From CAVVWJ01 sp964475685 (GTDB lineage Bacteria; Gemmatimonadota; Gemmatimonadetes; Gemmatimonadales; GWC2-71-9), in contig CAYYXP010000145.1 in the NCBI GenBank assembly GCA_964475685.1, positions 1 through 6,272 of the forward strand: a DNA stretch of 6,272 bases, written 5' to 3'. The notes below the pieces were generated by a model, which was not told where the DNA came from, did not search any database, and saw only the letters and a program-made list of their open reading frames with translations. Below are positions 1 through 6,159 of this stretch, piece by piece (position 1 is the first letter of the stretch; every line of letters starts with the position of its first letter). The translations under genes were made by a program, and so were the position numbers.

Positions 1-15
1 TGGGGGTTCCCGGAG

Positions 16-1251
16 CTACGCCTGCGCGCCCTCGGGCGTGATCTGGAGCTCACCCTCCCACCGCGCCATGACGGCGGTGGCGAGGCAGTTCCCCACCAGG
101 TTCACCATCGTCCGCGCCATGTCCATCAGTTCGTCCACGCCGAGAATCACGGCGACGCCCTCGAGCGGGAGCCCGAATGCTGTCAGCGTCCCCGACAGCA
201 CGACCAGCGACGCGCGAGGCACCGCGGCGATCCCCTTGCTGGTGATGAGCAGCGTCAGCATCATCAGCAGCTGCTGTCCCACCGTGAGGTCCACTCCCGC
301 CGCCTGCGCCACGAAGATCGAGGCCACGCCCAGGTAAAGCGTGGATCCGTCCAGGTTGAACGAGTACCCGGTCGGCATGACGAAGGCGACGATCCGTCGG
401 GGCACGCCGAACTCCGTCATCCGCTGCATCGCCAGCGGGAGCGCGGCGTCCGACGACGTGGTCGTGAACGCGATGATCGCCGGGTCCTTGACCGCCTGGA
501 TGAACCGCCGGAGGGGAATCCGCGCGAGAAGCGCGACGGGGAGGAGCGCCACGAGCGCGAAGACGATCAGCGCACCGTAGAGCGTTCCCACCAGCATCCC
601 CAGATTCTTGAGGACCTGGATCCCGCTGTGGCTCACCGTCACCGCCATGGCCGCCCCGATGCCGATCGGCGCGAACTTCATCACGATGCCGACGAACTTG
701 AACATCGTTTCGGCCAGCCCCTCGCAGAACCCGCGCATCGCCTCCTTCGGCTTGCCGCGGACCTGGGTGAGCGCGATGGCGAAGAGCGTGGCCCAGAAGA
801 CCACCTGGAGCACCTCGTTGTCCGCGGCCGCCTCGAAGAAGCTCCTGGGGACGATGTGCTCGAGGAAGCCGCTGATCGTCGTGGGGGCCGGCTTGGGGAT
901 CGCGGCGTTGGGGTCGGGGGCCGGGAGGATCACGCCCACGCCCGGGCGGGTGATGTTCACCGCCACCAGGCCGATCGCCAGCGCCACGGTGGTCATGAGC
1001 CAGAAATAGCCGATCGACTTGACGGCGAGCCGGCCGATGCGCTTGAGGTCGTCGCCGTGGCCCGCGATGCCGATCACCAGGGTGCCGAAGATGATCGGGA
1101 CCACCACCGACTTGATCATCCGGAGGAAGACCGTCGAGAGCGGCTTGAGCTCGAGTGCCGCGGCCGGGGCCAGCCATCCGAAGAGGATGCCGGCGGCCAT
1201 TCCGATGAAGATCCAGTAGGTGAGAGAGAGGCCGCGGAGGAACCGCAACAT
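16..1251 (-). CDS. Dicarboxylate/amino acid:cation symporter (DAACS family, GltP/DctA-like)
   Basis: This 411-residue inner-membrane protein should import acidic amino acids or C4-dicarboxylates using a cation gradient. The family hallmarks appear in order: HP1 loop TTTSSDAALP (263-272), TM7 motif PTGYSFNLDGS (293-303), HP2 TSKGIAAVPRAS (337-348) and TM8 DMARTMVNLVGN (377-388). In GltPh numbering R380 matches R397, which binds the substrate side-chain carboxylate, so an acidic substrate is likely. D377 and N384 match D394 and N401. N388 replaces the Na+-binding D405, and the HP2 tip reads AVPR where many relatives have GVPG. Length is normal for bacterial members, and N-terminal hydrophobic segments are evident from residue 11. 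The ATG shares its A with the tal stop (TGATG) and has only a poor Shine-Dalgarno, so it probably depends on translational coupling as last gene of the operon. Substrate (glutamate versus dicarboxylate) and coupling ion (Na+ or H+) cannot be settled from sequence alone. Confidence 0.95.
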   Translation of the reverse strand: MLRFLRGLSLTYWIFIGMAAGILFGWLAPAAALELKPLSTVFLRMIKSVVVPIIFGTLVIGIAGHGDDLKRIGRLAVKSIGYFWLMTTVALAIGLVAVNITRPGVGVILPAPDPNAAIPKPAPTTISGFLEHIVPRSFFEAAADNEVLQVVFWATLFAIALTQVRGKPKEAMRGFCEGLAETMFKFVGIVMKFAPIGIGAAMAVTVSHSGIQVLKNLGMLVGTLYGALIVFALVALLPVALLARIPLRRFIQAVKDPAIIAFTTTSSDAALPLAMQRMTEFGVPRRIVAFVMPTGYSFNLDGSTLYLGVASIFVAQAAGVDLTVGQQLLMMLTLLITSKGIAAVPRASLVVLSGTLTAFGLPLEGVAVILGVDELMDMARTMVNLVGNCLATAVMARWEGELQITPEGAQA

Positions 1252-2357
1252 CAGCGACCCACGAGCGCGCCCGCCTTGGCCTCGATGCCGGCCAGGAGTG
1301 ACGCATGGGAGGCGGCGAACTTGGCGACGCCGTCGACCTCGAGCTCGCGGGTGATCGCGGGGACATCGATCCCGCACTCCGCCGCCGCCGCGAGCAGTCC
1401 CGCCGCCTGCGCCATCCCCTCGCGGATGCGCACGGCCGGCCGCCCGTGGTCGCGGTAGGCGGCGAAGGTCTCGGGAGGCAGCGTGTTCACGGTGCGGGGG
1501 GCCACCAGGGCCTCGACGTAATGCACGTCCGGGTAGCGGGGATCCTTGGTGCTGGTGGATGCCCAGAGCGGCCGCTGCGGCCTGGCGTCGGCCTTGGCGA
1601 GGCGGTCCCACCGCGGCGTGCTGAGCGACCATTCGAAGAGCCGGTACGCGGTGCAGGCGTTGGCGATGGCGATCTTTCCGCACAGGCCCCGCGGGTCGCC
1701 CTGCGCATCGAGCAACGGATCGACCTTCCCGTCCACCCGGCTCACGAAGAAGCTCGCCACCGACGCCACCTGCCGGAGCGGGAGTTTCCGGCCGAGCCGC
1801 TGGTCCATTCCTTCGAGGAAGGCGTCGATCACTTCGGCGTAGCGCTCGACCGAGAACAACAGCGTGACGTTGACGCTGATGCCGGCGGCGATGCAGTGGG
1901 TGATCGCCGGCAGGCCGGCCCGCGTGCCGGGGATCTTGATCATGGCGTTGGGGCGATCGACCGCGCGCCAGAGCCGCTCGGCCTCGCGGATGGTGCCGGC
2001 GGTGTCATTTGCCAGCGCCGGAGATACCTCAAGCGACACCAGCCCGTCGCCCCCGGTGCTCGACTCGTAAACCGGCGTGAAACGGTCGCAGGCGGCACGC
2101 ACATCGGCCACGGCCAGCGCCTCGAAGATCTCTTCCGCGTTCCGGCCCTGATCGGTGAGGGTGCGGATATCGTCGTCGTAGAGGCGGCTGCCGGCGATCG
2201 CCTTCTCGAAGATGGTCGGGTTGGAGGTCATTCCCCGGAGGCCGTCTTCCCGGATGAGCCGGTCGAGCTCGCCGGACGCCAGGAGGTCGCGGGTGATGAA
2301 ATCATACCAGGGGCTCTGGCCCAGCTCACCGAGCCGGACAAGCGGGTTGGAAATCAC
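1251..2357 (-). CDS. tal: Transaldolase (long form)
   Basis: Transaldolase is a cytosolic enzyme that moves a dihydroxyacetone unit from sedoheptulose 7-phosphate to glyceraldehyde 3-phosphate in the non-oxidative pentose phosphate pathway. The 368-residue product matches the longer class found in actinobacteria and cyanobacteria, rather than the ~316-residue TalB or ~215-residue TalC/MipB class. Visible signatures are MTSNPTIFEKAI (43-54), the Schiff-base lysine K141 in MIKIPGTRAGLP (139-150), ISVNVTLLFS (160-169), SFFVSRVDG (202-210) and PLWASTSTKDP (263-273). No C-terminal glucose-6-phosphate isomerase fusion is present. The start is GTG, overlapping the upstream tkt stop as GTGA, with a weak purine-rich GAGAGAAG just before it. 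Its TGA overlaps the transporter ATG. Adjacency to tkt makes the pathway role secure. Confidence 0.95.
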   Translation of the reverse strand: MISNPLVRLGELGQSPWYDFITRDLLASGELDRLIREDGLRGMTSNPTIFEKAIAGSRLYDDDIRTLTDQGRNAEEIFEALAVADVRAACDRFTPVYESSTGGDGLVSLEVSPALANDTAGTIREAERLWRAVDRPNAMIKIPGTRAGLPAITHCIAAGISVNVTLLFSVERYAEVIDAFLEGMDQRLGRKLPLRQVASVASFFVSRVDGKVDPLLDAQGDPRGLCGKIAIANACTAYRLFEWSLSTPRWDRLAKADARPQRPLWASTSTKDPRYPDVHYVEALVAPRTVNTLPPETFAAYRDHGRPAVRIREGMAQAAGLLAAAAECGIDVPAITRELEVDGVAKFAASHASLLAGIEAKAGALVGR

Positions 2358-4438
2358 GCGCTTCTCTCGGCCAGCAGCCGGCGCACCACGGAGGCGGCGC
2401 GCTCAGCGGTGAAGTTGAATTCCTGGAAGAGGCGGTCGCCGGTGGCCGAGGCGCCGAAGCCGGTCATCGCCACCATGGCGCCGTCATCGGTGATCCAGCG
2501 CTCCCAGCCGAAGCCGGAACCGGCTTCGATGCCGACCCGCGCCCGCACCGACGACGGCAGGACGCTCTCACGGTACGCCTCGGGCTGCGCCGCGAAGAGC
2601 TCCCAAGACGGCATCGAGACCACCCGCACGCGGACCCGGTCGGCCGCGAGCGCCCGCGCCGCGCCGAGGGCGACGTGGACCTCGCTCCCGGTGGCGATGA
2701 GGATCGCCTGGGGGTTCCCGCCCGGCGAATCGAGCAGCACGTACGCCCCGCGGGCGACGCCATCCGCGGCCGCGAGCGCCGTGCGATCGAGCACGGGCAG
2801 CTTCTGCCGGCTGAGCGCCAGGACCGTCGGCCCATCGGTGCGCCGCATCGCCGCTCGCCAGGCTTCGATGGTCTCGGCGGCGTCGGCGGGGCGCAGCACC
2901 ACCATGTTCGGGATCGAGCGGAGCATCGCGAGGTGCTCGATCGGCTGGTGGGTGGGGCCGTCCTCGCCGAGGCCGATCGAATCGTGGGTACCGATGTAGA
3001 TCACCGGCAGCTTCATGATCGCGGCGAGCCGGATGGACGGCTTCATGTAGTCGGTGAAGACCAGGAAGGTGCTGCCGAATCCGCGCAGGCCGCCGTGCGC
3101 GGCAATGCCGTTGAGGCAGGCGGCCATGCCGTGTTCCCGGACGCCCCAGTGGAAGATCCGGCCGCTCGTGGCCGGCCCGAAGGTGCCGCCCTGCGCGAGT
3201 GTCGTTCCCGTGCTGCCGCCGAGATCGGCGGAGCCGCCGACGAGATTGGGGACGGACGCGGCAATCGCCTTGAGGGCGAGTCCCGATGCCTGCCGGGTCG
3301 CCACCGATCCGCTCGCCGGCGCGGCGGCCGACAATTCCCGGTCCCACCCCTCGGGCAGCCGGCCGCTCCACCATTGCTCCAGCTCGGCGGCGAGGTCGGG
3401 ATGGGCGGAGGCGTAGAGCGCGAAACGCGCGCGCCAGTCGGCCTCGAGCGCCGCGCCCCGGCCCGCCACTTCGCGCCAATGCGCCAGCGCGTCGTCGGGG
3501 ACGAAGAACTTCGGCTCGTCCGGCCACCCCATGATCCGCTTGGTCTGCCGGACCTCCTCGGCGCCCAGCGGAGCACCGTGGGCCTCGGCGCTGTCGCGCT
3601 TCGTCGGGGCCGGGTCGGCGATGTGGGTCCGGAGCACCACCAGCGTCGGCCGGCCCGTCTCGTGACAGGCGGTGTCGAGCGCCGCGGCGATGCCGTCGAG
3701 GTCGTTGCCGTTGCCCACGCGGACGACATGCCACCCGTATGCCTCGAAGCGGCTCTGCACGTCTTCGGAGAAGGTGAGCGCGGTGTCGCCGTCGATGGTG
3801 ATGTGATTGTCGTCGTAGACCAGGGTGAGCTTGGCGAGGCGGAGATGGCCGGCGAGGGAGGCGACCTCGCTCCCGACCCCCTCCATCAGGTCGCCGTCGC
3901 TCACGAAGGCCCAGGTGCGGTGGTCCACGATGCGGTGGCCCGGCCGGTTGAACCGGTCGGCCAGCAGCCGCTCGGCGATGGCCATTCCCACCGCATTGCC
4001 GACACCCTGGCCCAGTGGCCCCGTCGTCGTCTCCACCCCGGGGGTGTGGCCCCGCTCCGGATGACCCGGTGTCTTCGACCCCCACTGCCGGAACGCCTTG
4101 ATGTCGTCGAGCGAGAGGTCGTAGCCGGTCAGGTAGAGCAGTGCGTAGAGCAGCATCGACGCATGCCCGCAGGAGAGAACGAAGCGGTCGCGGTCGGGCC
4201 ACTCGGGGTTGTTCGGGTGGTGGCGCAGGTACCGGTGCCAGAGGACGTACGCCGCCGGCGCCAGGGCCATGGGAGTACCCGGATGGCCCGACTGCGCCGC
4301 CTCGACCGCGTCCATTGCGAGCGCACGGATCGAGTTGATGCTGCGCCAATCGAGCTGGTCGGGTGAGGCCTGGGGTGTCTGGGTCGTGGTAGTGTCGTCC
4401 GGACGCCGGGGTCGGGTGCGAATGCTCTCTGCCGTCAG
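2354..4438 (-). CDS. tkt: Transketolase, probable CTG start
   Basis: Transketolase is a ThDP- and divalent-metal-dependent cytosolic enzyme that transfers two-carbon ketol units in the pentose phosphate pathway. With the CTG start at 4438 it has 694 residues, against about 660-690 for the family. Domains in order: N-terminal helix SINSIRALAMDAVEAAQ (33-49), SGHPGTP (50-56), the ThDP/metal site SDGDLMEG...YDDNHITIDG (180-217), the AEAHGAPLG loop (284-292), the catalytic glutamate in FHWGVREHG (429-437), THDSIGLGEDGPTHQP (484-499) and the C-terminal domain with ATGSEVHVAL. The first ATG in frame (4315) falls inside the conserved helix, as the Met of ALAMDAV, and lacks a Shine-Dalgarno. No ATG, GTG or TTG occurs in frame from there up to the stop at 4544-4546. 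AAGGAG at 4445-4450 is 6 nt before CTG 4436-4438, hence the start chosen. An ATT at 4421-4423 is a poorer option, and a point mutation or sequencing error of an ATG is possible. It leads the tkt-tal-transporter operon. Confidence 0.92.
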   Translation of the reverse strand: MTAESIRTRPRRPDDTTTTQTPQASPDQLDWRSINSIRALAMDAVEAAQSGHPGTPMALAPAAYVLWHRYLRHHPNNPEWPDRDRFVLSCGHASMLLYALLYLTGYDLSLDDIKAFRQWGSKTPGHPERGHTPGVETTTGPLGQGVGNAVGMAIAERLLADRFNRPGHRIVDHRTWAFVSDGDLMEGVGSEVASLAGHLRLAKLTLVYDDNHITIDGDTALTFSEDVQSRFEAYGWHVVRVGNGNDLDGIAAALDTACHETGRPTLVVLRTHIADPAPTKRDSAEAHGAPLGAEEVRQTKRIMGWPDEPKFFVPDDALAHWREVAGRGAALEADWRARFALYASAHPDLAAELEQWWSGRLPEGWDRELSAAAPASGSVATRQASGLALKAIAASVPNLVGGSADLGGSTGTTLAQGGTFGPATSGRIFHWGVREHGMAACLNGIAAHGGLRGFGSTFLVFTDYMKPSIRLAAIMKLPVIYIGTHDSIGLGEDGPTHQPIEHLAMLRSIPNMVVLRPADAAETIEAWRAAMRRTDGPTVLALSRQKLPVLDRTALAAADGVARGAYVLLDSPGGNPQAILIATGSEVHVALGAARALAADRVRVRVVSMPSWELFAAQPEAYRESVLPSSVRARVGIEAGSGFGWERWITDDGAMVAMTGFGASATGDRLFQEFNFTAERAASVVRRLLAERSA

Positions 4439-4444
4439 ACGGAA

Positions 4445-4450
4445 CTCCTT
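4445..4450 (-). promoter_or_regulatory. Shine-Dalgarno deciding the tkt start
   Basis: On the minus strand the sequence reads AAGGAG, then TTCCGT (6 nt), then CTG in the tkt frame. This is the only strong ribosome binding site upstream of the conserved transketolase N-terminus, and no ATG or GTG lies at a suitable distance from it. It therefore points to CTG at 4438-4436 as the initiation codon. Confidence 0.6.
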
Positions 4451-4501
4451 GTCGAGCGCCGGAACCGCACCCCGCAGGAACTGGAAGAAATTCGCGTCGG
4501 G

Positions 4502-4507
4502 AAGATA
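4502..4507 (-). promoter_or_regulatory. Candidate -10 box of the tkt-tal-transporter operon
   Basis: The minus strand reads GGTTATCTTCC, giving TATCTT, which fits TANNNT. No good -35 hexamer lies 17-18 bp upstream; TTCCTC is the nearest and a poor match. Transcription would begin near 4495, leaving a leader of about 57 nt that contains the AAGGAG. Position relative to the gene supports the call, but the motif is short and the evidence is modest. Confidence 0.35.
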
Positions 4508-4547
4508 ACCGGACAGGCGAGCCGGGAGGAACTGCCGGCACCTTCAC

Positions 4548-4571
4548 GCGACACGCGCCGGCTCCTGTCGC
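4548..4571. promoter_or_regulatory. Inverted repeat GCGACA-N12-TGTCGC, candidate regulator operator
   Basis: Perfect 6-bp arms lie at 4548-4553 and 4566-4571 with a 12-bp spacer. The right arm overlaps the presumed -35 region of the rightward promoter. A related GGACAG lies at 4511-4516, next to the leftward -10 box. ACA cores are also a feature of published CarH-type sites, but the T expected three bases before ACA in the Thermus consensus is absent. A site for the adjacent MerR-family protein is an inference; six-base arms can arise by chance in GC-rich DNA. Confidence 0.3.
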
Positions 4572-4588
4572 CGCTTCCGGGACCCGCC

Positions 4589-4594
4589 TACCTT
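4589..4594 (+). promoter_or_regulatory. Candidate -10 box for the MerR/rhodanese unit
   Basis: TACCTT fits TANNNT and closely resembles the TATCTT on the other strand. CTGTCG at 4565-4570 could act as a weak -35 at 18 bp spacing. Transcription would begin around 4601, giving a leader of only a few bases before ATG 4607. That would mean near-leaderless translation, in keeping with the lack of a good Shine-Dalgarno there. Confidence 0.35.
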
Positions 4595-4606
4595 GAAGTG
4601 GACCTT

Positions 4607-5494
4607 ATGACGTCAATCGCGCGCGCCGCCGCGGCCCCCGCTCCTCGCACCTACGAGATTCACGAGGTGGCCGAGCTCACCGGCCTTGCCGCCGCCCGCC
4701 TCCGGGCGTGGGAGCGCCGATACGAAGTGGTGCGTCCCCGCCGAATGGCGAACGGCTACCGGGTGTACAGCGGCGATCAGGTGGCGCTGTTGCGCGCCAT
4801 TGCCCGGTTGATCGGTGATGGCGAGCGCATCGGAGACCTGGCAGGGCGCCCGCGGGAAGAGGTGCTCGCGCGGGCCCGATCCCGGAAGCCCGATGGCTCG
4901 CCGTACGGCGCCCTTCTCGAGGCCATCCGGGAGCTCGATCGGGACCGGCTGGAAACCCAGGTTGCCGAGCAGCTCGTTCTCCGCGGCCTCCGGGGCTTCG
5001 CGATGGAGGTGGCGCTGCCGCTGGCCCACAGTATCGGCGAGTCGTGGGCAGCGGGGGAGCTTCCGATCGCCGCCGAGCACATGGCCAGCGAAGTGATCGT
5101 GCACGCCCTCAAGGGCGGGCTCCGGCTTCCCCGTGGAGAGGGACCTCTGCTTCTCGCCGCGTGCATCGCCGGGGAGCGCCACGAGTGGGGCTTCCTCTGC
5201 ACCCTCGCCGCGGCGCAGGAGAGGGGGTGGCGCATTCACTATCTCGGCGCCGACCTGCCGGCGGACCAGATCGCGGCGGCCGCATGGAAACTTTCCCCGC
5301 GCGCCGTGGCGCTCAGCGCGAGCAATCCCGCGACGGTTCGCGCACACCTCCCGTCCCTCGCCGCGCTTCCGGGGAAGCTTCCGCCCGGCACGCTGGCGGT
5401 GATCGGGGGCGCGGGAGTGGATTCGCACTCGATTCGTCTTCGAAATGGCGGATACAAGATGGGTCTGGATGTGTTCACGAGGGAAATCGATTGA
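4607..5494 (+). CDS. MerR-family regulator with cobalamin-binding domain, CarH/LitR-type photoreceptor
   Basis: The 295-residue protein is a probable B12-dependent, light-responsive transcription factor. Residues 15-82 form a MerR winged-helix DNA-binding domain (YEIHEVAELTG, then LRAWERRYEVVRPRR and NGYRVYS). Residues about 98-170 look like the helical cobalamin cap, and 180-290 like the Rossmann-type B12 domain with a glycine-rich end (VIGGAG). W147-x9-E157-H158 matches the signature of CarH proteins over the upper face of adenosylcobalamin. E190-x-H192-x-x-G195 matches the motif whose His is the lower axial cobalt ligand. In CarH, dark AdoCbl-bound tetramers repress and light breaks them up. 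Length agrees with CarH (about 285). The ATG at 4607 is preferred; an in-frame GTG at 4598 would add three residues and neither has a strong Shine-Dalgarno. It is divergent from tkt and followed closely by a rhodanese-fold gene. No carotenoid or photolyase gene, the usual CarH targets, is in the window, so its regulon is unknown. Confidence 0.9.
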   Translation: MTSIARAAAAPAPRTYEIHEVAELTGLAAARLRAWERRYEVVRPRRMANGYRVYSGDQVALLRAIARLIGDGERIGDLAGRPREEVLARARSRKPDGSPYGALLEAIRELDRDRLETQVAEQLVLRGLRGFAMEVALPLAHSIGESWAAGELPIAAEHMASEVIVHALKGGLRLPRGEGPLLLAACIAGERHEWGFLCTLAAAQERGWRIHYLGADLPADQIAAAAWKLSPRAVALSASNPATVRAHLPSLAALPGKLPPGTLAVIGGAGVDSHSIRLRNGGYKMGLDVFTREID

Positions 5495-5512
5495 ATGGTG
5501 GGAATGGTGGGA
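5495..5512 (+). repeat. Tandem 9-bp duplication ATGGTGGGA x2
   Basis: Two exact, adjacent copies (5495-5503 and 5504-5512) fill the start of the spacer between the regulator stop and the next gene's Shine-Dalgarno. The second copy supplies the first A of AAGGAGG. The unit also reads as the beginning of a 10-codon frame, ATG 5495 to TGA 5525-5527, that ends overlapping the downstream GTG start. Confidence 0.8.
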
Positions 5513-5518
5513 AGGAGG
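5512..5518 (+). promoter_or_regulatory. Strong Shine-Dalgarno of the rhodanese-fold gene
   Basis: AAGGAGG is followed by CTGCC and then GTG at 5524-5526. This fixes the start of the membrane-anchored rhodanese-like protein as GTG rather than one of the in-frame codons further upstream inside the regulator gene. Confidence 0.8.
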
Positions 5519-5523
5519 CTGCC

Positions 5524-6159
5524 GTGACGTTCGATCCGCCTGAGGACGAAGAGACCCAGGGTCGCTGGAAGAGGCACCGCGACGAGAAGCCCGCCTCGAA
5601 GGGCTGGAAGATCCTGCTCATCGTGATCGGGGCCCTTCTCGTGATGGGCGCCGCGGTGGTTGTCTTCGCCGGGCGTCCCATCGCCTTCGCGATCGTGAAG
5701 CGGCAGACTGCGAAAAAGTTCCCTGAAATTCGTTGGGTGGATGGCGCTACCCTCATCCGATGGCGCTCCGACAGCACCCGGCCGCCGCCGGTCATTCTCG
5801 ATGCCCGCACCGAAACCGAATACTCCGTGAGCCATCTGGCCGATGCGGCCCGGATTGACCCCTACCGCCCCCTTCTCCGTCCGCTCAAGGGCCTCCCGCT
5901 CGACGTGCCGATCTTGGTGTACGCGTCCGTTGGGTACCGTAGCGCCCGCGTCGCCCACTGGTTGGGGGCACGGGGCTACACAGACGTCCAGAATCTCGAT
6001 GGCGGGATCTTTCGGTGGGCCAACGAGGGGCGGCCGGTCTTCAGGCAGGGGGCTCCGACGACGGAGGTTCACCCCTACCAGCCCCGCTGGGGGATGATGC
6101 TCGAATCGCGTCATCGGCTGGTGGCGCCGGCGCTCGAAAAGCGCTCCGCGGCCCCGTGA
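5524..6159 (+). CDS. Membrane-anchored rhodanese-fold protein, catalytic Cys replaced by Ala
   Basis: The 211-residue protein has a charged cytoplasmic N-terminus (1-29, rich in Lys, Arg, Asp and Glu) and one transmembrane helix (about 30-49). The positive-inside rule then places the rhodanese domain (about 70-175) outside the cytoplasm. Rhodanese features are LDARTETEY (92-100), H104 of the usual GHI-type motif, LVYASVGYRS (131-140) and DVQNLDGGIFRW (154-165). Active rhodaneses carry Cys at the start of the C-x-x-G-x-R loop; here it is A134 (codon GCG at 5923-5925) while G137, R139 and S140 are kept. Sulfur transfer is therefore unlikely, and a binding or scaffold role is more plausible (inference). 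The C-terminal VHPYQPRWG segment (182-190) lies outside the core domain. The gene follows the regulator by 29 nt and should be co-transcribed with it. Its 3' end overlaps a gene on the other strand. The exact function is unknown. Confidence 0.88.
   Translation: MTFDPPEDEETQGRWKRHRDEKPASKGWKILLIVIGALLVMGAAVVVFAGRPIAFAIVKRQTAKKFPEIRWVDGATLIRWRSDSTRPPPVILDARTETEYSVSHLADAARIDPYRPLLRPLKGLPLDVPILVYASVGYRSARVAHWLGARGYTDVQNLDGGIFRWANEGRPVFRQGAPTTEVHPYQPRWGMMLESRHRLVAPALEKRSAAP

Noticed and set aside
1252..1683. N-terminal extension of the transporter frame up to 1683
   Set aside because: The extension is Arg/Gly-rich, overlaps tal in another frame and has no transporter similarity. The ATG at 1251, followed by a typical DAACS N-terminus, is the sensible start.
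1305..2999. Long plus-strand open frame (564 codons) antisense to tal and the 3' part of tkt
   Set aside because: It is opposite two genes with clear family motifs, is rich in Arg/Gly/Ala/Glu without any recognisable domain, and spans a gene junction. This is typical of spurious antisense frames in high-GC DNA.
2675..4366. Long plus-strand open frame (563 codons) antisense to tkt
   Set aside because: It mirrors the transketolase codon structure, has no domain signal, and has no promoter or Shine-Dalgarno of its own.
2568..4547. Minus-strand 659-codon frame overlapping tkt in another frame, starting GTG 4547
   Set aside because: Its product is Arg/Pro/Gly-rich and lacks motifs, while the neighbouring frame encodes an intact transketolase. 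I also considered it as a frameshifted true N-terminus for tkt, but its residues before 4430 do not resemble a transketolase start.
5044..5523. N-terminal extension of the rhodanese-like frame into the regulator gene
   Set aside because: It is an Arg-rich shadow of the regulator coding sequence. AAGGAGG at 5512-5518 sets the start at GTG 5524.
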